From assembly GCA_037783415.1 (NCBI GenBank), contig JAZGTN010000023.1, positions 2,208,501 to 2,272,500 of the forward strand: a stretch of DNA of 64,000 bases, read 5' to 3'. The notes beneath the pieces are model-generated. The model saw only the letters and a list, made by a program, of their open reading frames with translations, was not told the DNA's origin and searched no databases. Origin of the DNA: Leptasterias polaris. Its lineage: Eukaryota; Echinodermata; Asteroidea; Forcipulatida; Asteriidae. Each line of letters starts with the position of its first letter. Within the stretch, counting starts at the first letter, position 1. The position numbers and the translations under genes were made by a program. This document shows, one piece after another, positions 60,258 through 64,000 of this stretch.

Positions 60258-60961
60258 TGGTTGTACTAAGTGTACTAGATATAGGTATACTTATAAAGGT
60301 TTCCGATGAAGCTTGTCTCCTTAGGGAGCTTTAAGGGACTTATTCGGATTAAAGTTTTCTAAAAAGAAAATAACAAAACTTTGCTTTCTTTCCTTTAAAT
60401 TAGAGTAGACAGCTCATTAGTAGCGGCTGTTATATTACTTAATTGTAATATTATTTTAATTTTGTTTTAAATAAAAACGAAAAAGTTGTTTTTCATAACT
60501 ATGCAGCTAATGTTAATAACACAGTTTATGAAGATACCTTACCGGCTTCAGCACCGCCAAATGAGACGATAGCGACTGCCAACAGCAGAGCTGCCACTGA
60601 ATAAACTTGCATGCTGCAAATAGTCAGACAGTCAGAAATTATCTGGGATGTCGACACTTTGAAGAGTTGATTGAATCTTTAGATTGTCGTCAAACAAATG
60701 ACATTTGTATGGCGTGATAATCGCCAGGTTTATTTAATTGAAGTTAAACAAAGGCTTTAAAATGCATTAATTTAGCAGCCAGTCAATATGGCGCACGATC
60801 AACAATTTAACACTGTTACTGCACGGAATGACGTAAGGTTATGCGCTGCAAGATGGTGCATGGTAATAATTGTCAAACCAATTCTACCTCATTGTGTTGT
60901 TAAAAAGTACACACAATTGTAAATATCCAAATATTCAACCTTGGTAGTTTCTAATAGGTCA

Positions 60962-61263
60962 TTAAGGGGATTATTATACAGAGTTGGTAAGGCCAACAAA
61001 CAGCGTTGTTTGATTTCAGTCTGAAAGCTCACTAATTATGAAGTTCATAAATAGAACAATTTTTCTGTTTAATATTTCCCTCTGAAATTAAGCCATATTC
61101 GAAAGAAAACTGAACCTAAAACAAAGTATCTTGACTCACAAACAACGGATTAAGCCAAAATGTTCACAAGTATGTTATTCCATGTAAGTGGTTGATCACA
61201 CAAAACATGAACACTGTGTGCGACTACTGTGTTAGCACTACCAATCCTGTATAATACCTTTAT
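60962..61263 (+). mobile_element. TTAA-type MITE in gene B intron 1
   Basis: TTAA at the left end (60962-60965). The right end, AGCACTACCAATCCTGTATA, has lost TTAA (CCTTTAT). Inverted ends share TATACAG and TTGGTA blocks. The interior CACACAAAACATGAACACTG matches copies at 19.3 and 34.0 kb. It starts at the same site as gene A's element at 56601. Confidence 0.65.
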
Positions 61264-61683
61264 GCAAACTTGATAAATTTGTTTATAATAAATCTAATAT
61301 AATATAATATATAATATAATAATTTGCATAAAGTACAACTGTTGACAAATTTGATATCGTTAAATGTTAGGCCTAATTGTGTAGCTTGTGACTCTATGCC
61401 CCATTTTGTTGTGTCACCTATAACTAGATAACGTTAAGACAAAATTACTTGTCTCGCCATGGTTTGTTCAGTTCATGAAAATGACAAACAGAAATCACAT
61501 GAATCGAAAGATTCATCTAAAACCTGGCTGAGAGCAATTGTTCTCGGCTTTTTCTAAGTAATTTTGAATGTTAACCTGTATCGATAGCAAAGTCTGCAGA
61601 AATAACCAGCATGATAAAAACTGTAGTAGGGATGGAGGGGTGGGGTGGTAGGGCTAATTTATGTTTTACTTAAAGTAAAGGTC

Positions 61684-62018
61684 TATAGACCACGTGACCT
61701 GTGACATCACATGTTTACAAAAGAGCCACAGAGCCTAGACTTCCTGCAGGCACATTTGTACACAGCTCAATGGAAGAATACAACAAATCTTATGTTTTAT
61801 GCGCTGTCTGATTTTTTCTCAACTTTTGATATGAAGAAAGGGGGATATTTCAAAAGCTGTACAGCTGTTGCTTTTGTAGATTTAGAATTTATGTGAAAAT
61901 TATGACACAAAATGCATATTTATTTTTCCCATATAGCCTGTGTAGAATCTTGCCCGTCAGGAAATGCATTAGAATGTACGAGGTCACCACTCTGTAAACA
62001 AAGGTAACATGGTCTATA
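61684..62018. mobile_element. MITE insertion upstream of gene B exon 2
   Basis: The left end TATAGACCACGTGACCT and the reverse complement of the right end (TATAGACCATGTTACCT) form short inverted repeats. The duplicated bases are TA within GGTCTATA. Gene A has the empty site GGTCTATAATTGG near 57681. The element is about 335 bp and noncoding; the 61-codon frame at 61711-61896 is fortuitous. It lies just inside intron 1, next to exon 1. Confidence 0.75.
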
Positions 62019-62041
62019 TATATATATACTGATTTTCTTAC

Positions 62042-62105
62042 CTGTTGTTTGGATGTTGTACTGAGACGAAAAATTACCTGTACCTTAACGATGTTTCGTT
62101 GATCG
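62042..62105 (-). other. Putative 5' noncoding exon of gene B
   Basis: Minus-strand GTACAACATCCAAACAACAG plus donor GTAAGA, as in gene A (57703). The upstream limit is unknown. Confidence 0.5.
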
Positions 62106-62213
62106 ACCTATGTGAGAAGTGTAGCTATGGAAGATGTCCGACGTAATTTCAAAACGCTATTGAGTATTATTTGTATGATTATAATCACGATTTCATCCAG
62201 AATTAGGCCGCTG

Positions 62214-62320
62214 AACACAATAGTATCAATAAATCATAACAACTTTCGTGACTCGGTGAAGTTGTTTGCTAAAGATTGCAAACAGAGTGATTACAATTTG
62301 TTTTTGAAAACAAAGTAGAT
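62214..62320 (-). promoter_or_regulatory. Promoter-proximal conserved block, gene B
   Basis: Counterpart of 57861-57965 in gene A, conserved through CTCGGTGAAGTTGTTTGCT and TTTGTTTTTGAAAACAAAGT. Similarity fades shortly beyond it (about 62355), which marks the approximate upstream edge of the duplicated unit. Confidence 0.5.
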
Positions 62321-62359
62321 ACATACATTTAAGGGCTAAACATTACAAGTTAAAACTGG

Positions 62360-64000
62360 GGTCTTTTCCAAACATTGATTAGAAACAAAATTTATATTTG
62401 GGACGAGGATGCTTGTTGAAACCCCATTTGTGAATCACGCCCTTTTTGTGCAACCATCACTAGGTTAACCATAGGTTTCAGAACGCAAGTTGGGCAAAAT
62501 TCGTAATTGTTTACAAGTAACCGGAAACTGAGGTCAAGTCTTATTCTCATGTTTTCTTCGTTGATTTGTTAAATTTATTTTACTTCCATATCACTAATTT
62601 TTACTTCCCCAACAATATGATATTATTTGTATAGCCATAAATTACGTTAAACCAAATTAATTGAAGAAACAGAATTGAGCACACATAAAACTTAATGTGG
62701 TTGGGACCACATTGTTCCCGGAAGTTCGAAGAGCGCTGCACCGCTGACCACTGGCCACTGACTGCTGCCCCTTCCACTTAGCGCCACTCAGTGACCTTTC
62801 AACTTGTTTTGGAATAACAATGGTGGGAGACAAAACAAGGCAGACAAACATATTATACGTAAACACAGCTACTTACAATGCCTTGTGCTTTTCTTGAGCC
62901 ATTCGTATCTTCTTGCATCCCAAGAAGAATTTGGCTGGACGTTATGCCGAATACCCCATGAACCTTTTGGCTACTCTGAGTACCACACGGCAAACTCCGC
63001 GCGGCCTCTCTCTAAACAAGATCAAAGTCGTCAACCTCAGCGCTGACGGCCTCGTCCCTTGCAAACTCCCCACCCCAGCGAGACACACCCAAACCCCAGT
63101 GCCCGTTGCATACAATTCAGCGCATAATGAGACAATGTACATACCCAAAGGGGCCATATGTCGATATAGGCCTACATTGTACAAACTAAAAGGGTTGTGT
63201 AACTAAATAAGAGGAATGTGGATTCAACAGAAGGTAACATTTTATAAATTCTATTCAACGGCTCAGCGCACCCAACAGAAGCACTCAGCCGTTGAATAGT
63301 TTGTAACAAAAGCATGAAAAGTAAGGTAAAATTCACCAAGTGGTTATTCAAACTAACCTGGGGCCTTTTCCAAGCCTCGTAAGCTTATAGACTCTTCAGA
63401 TTCAGGCTTCGTTTGATGTTGGAAAGACCGTGCAAAAATGTACACTGCTCCAAAATTGATGGCGGAGCCCAAGCCGACGTTTGGAGAAGGCCCTACTTGA
63501 ACCAACTCAAACATTTAAAAATATCATTGCACAAAATTAGTTTCATACGGGTCGACCTGCATATAAATAGCGAATACTTATTCACACTGCATTGTTACTA
63601 CTAACAATCTTTAACGCAGAGAGATTGTTCTGACGATTTTCGGAGTTTTCGCAGCGATTTTAAACATTTTAAAGTCACTTTAAAAAGCAATAAATCCTTT
63701 TACCAGAAATATGATAAGGTAATAAGCCCGTCACTGTCAGCTTTCGTGGCTGAAATTCTCATGTACGTATTATTATTACTTAACCCTAATCATACACATT
63801 GTCAGGCACTAAAGCAAACATTACACCATCAAACTGACAAGAGATTTCTATAATTCATATTCTTTTACATTTCACGAATTAGTTCTAGCAAGCTGATTAT
63901 TTGATACAGATCAACATTGTAGTCACGTCTTCTGTTGATACGCCGTGTTATTGAGGGTATCGGTCAACACTGTAACGGTTTATTATTTAACATTATTAGA
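62360..64000. other. No recognisable gene
   Basis: No exon of a further EGF copy is found upstream of gene B. The longest frame is 97 codons (62913-63206, plus) and resembles nothing known to me. The only structured element is the hairpin at 63251-63299. Confidence 0.45.
63251..63299. repeat. Perfect 13-bp-stem hairpin
   Basis: CTATTCAACGGCT (63251-63263) is exactly reverse-complemented at 63287-63299, with a 23-nt loop. Outside, GTAAC motifs occur on both sides. It could be a tiny MITE remnant or a stem-loop in an RNA. No transcription evidence is visible. Confidence 0.7.

Larger units (their letters stand above)
58978..60612 (-). pseudogene. EGF-domain gene B, tandem duplicate of A, disrupted
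   Basis: The exons align one to one with gene A: complement(60543-60612), (59938-60093), (59568-59681) and (58978-59000). Exon lengths 70, 156 and 114 and all splice sites are identical to A's. The signal peptide is residue-for-residue the same. However, exon 3 has an in-frame TAA at complement(60074-60076) where A has serine TCA, seven codons after the junction. The last exon stops at codon eight (TGA at 58978-58980, where A has Cys TGC), and beyond it three of four cysteines are lost or unread. Both EGF domains downstream of the TAA keep all six cysteines and splice sites. EGF-2 is more canonical than A's (NGYTGDTC versus NAYTGDTC). It is therefore a recent pseudogene, a null allele, or a sequence error; a single base decides. 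Confidence 0.75.

Noticed and set aside
61711..61896. 61-codon frame upstream of gene B
   Set aside because: Lies wholly within the B-specific inverted-repeat insertion; no protein resemblance.

Overview
The window is nuclear DNA of an animal with introns. It is AT-rich, has few genes and is full of repeats. My best inference is a marine invertebrate deuterostome, probably an echinoderm and possibly a sea star. Four weak clues point that way: a family of TTAA-ended palindromic elements that I associate from memory with sea-star genomic sequence, at least seven copies of the palindrome TAGGCCTA, tRNA-derived SINEs with a GTCCTTCGGGTGGGACGTAAAG-type core (shown here in part), and jockey/CR1/L2-like LINE tails. 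None of this proves a species.

Almost all recognisable host coding sequence lies in 53.6-62.4 kb on the minus strand. There I reconstruct a five-exon gene (gene A, one noncoding and four coding exons, phase-1 junctions). It encodes a 143-residue secreted cysteine-rich protein: a signal peptide, two EGF-like domains and a third EGF-like domain cut off at its fifth cysteine. A whole-gene tandem duplicate (gene B) sits beside it with the same signal peptide and matching exons. B has an in-frame TAA in its first EGF exon and a decayed last exon, so it is probably a pseudogene or a null allele. A third isolated scrap of the last exon lies between them. The introns and promoters of A and B can be aligned. 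They show which transposon insertions came before the duplication and which came after.

The remaining ~53 kb holds mobile DNA and simple repeats. There are six fragments of non-LTR retrotransposons, all truncated at the 5' end. Two keep long reverse-transcriptase reading frames (16.3-17.6 kb and 41.2-42.5 kb). There are also tRNA-derived SINEs and several families of short inverted-repeat (MITE-like) elements, and a three-copy ~198-bp satellite at 14.9-15.5 kb. A foldback element at 45.6-46.6 kb stands out: its long inverted arms are built from 42-bp tandem repeats that are themselves palindromic, and it has a perfect 4-bp target duplication. Long poly-G/poly-C runs are unusually frequent.

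I found no rRNA, convincing functional tRNA, CRISPR array or bacterial-type operon. Many open frames in the 42-bp array and in microsatellites are artefacts of repeat periodicity. Long stretches contain nothing I can identify, and they are marked as such.
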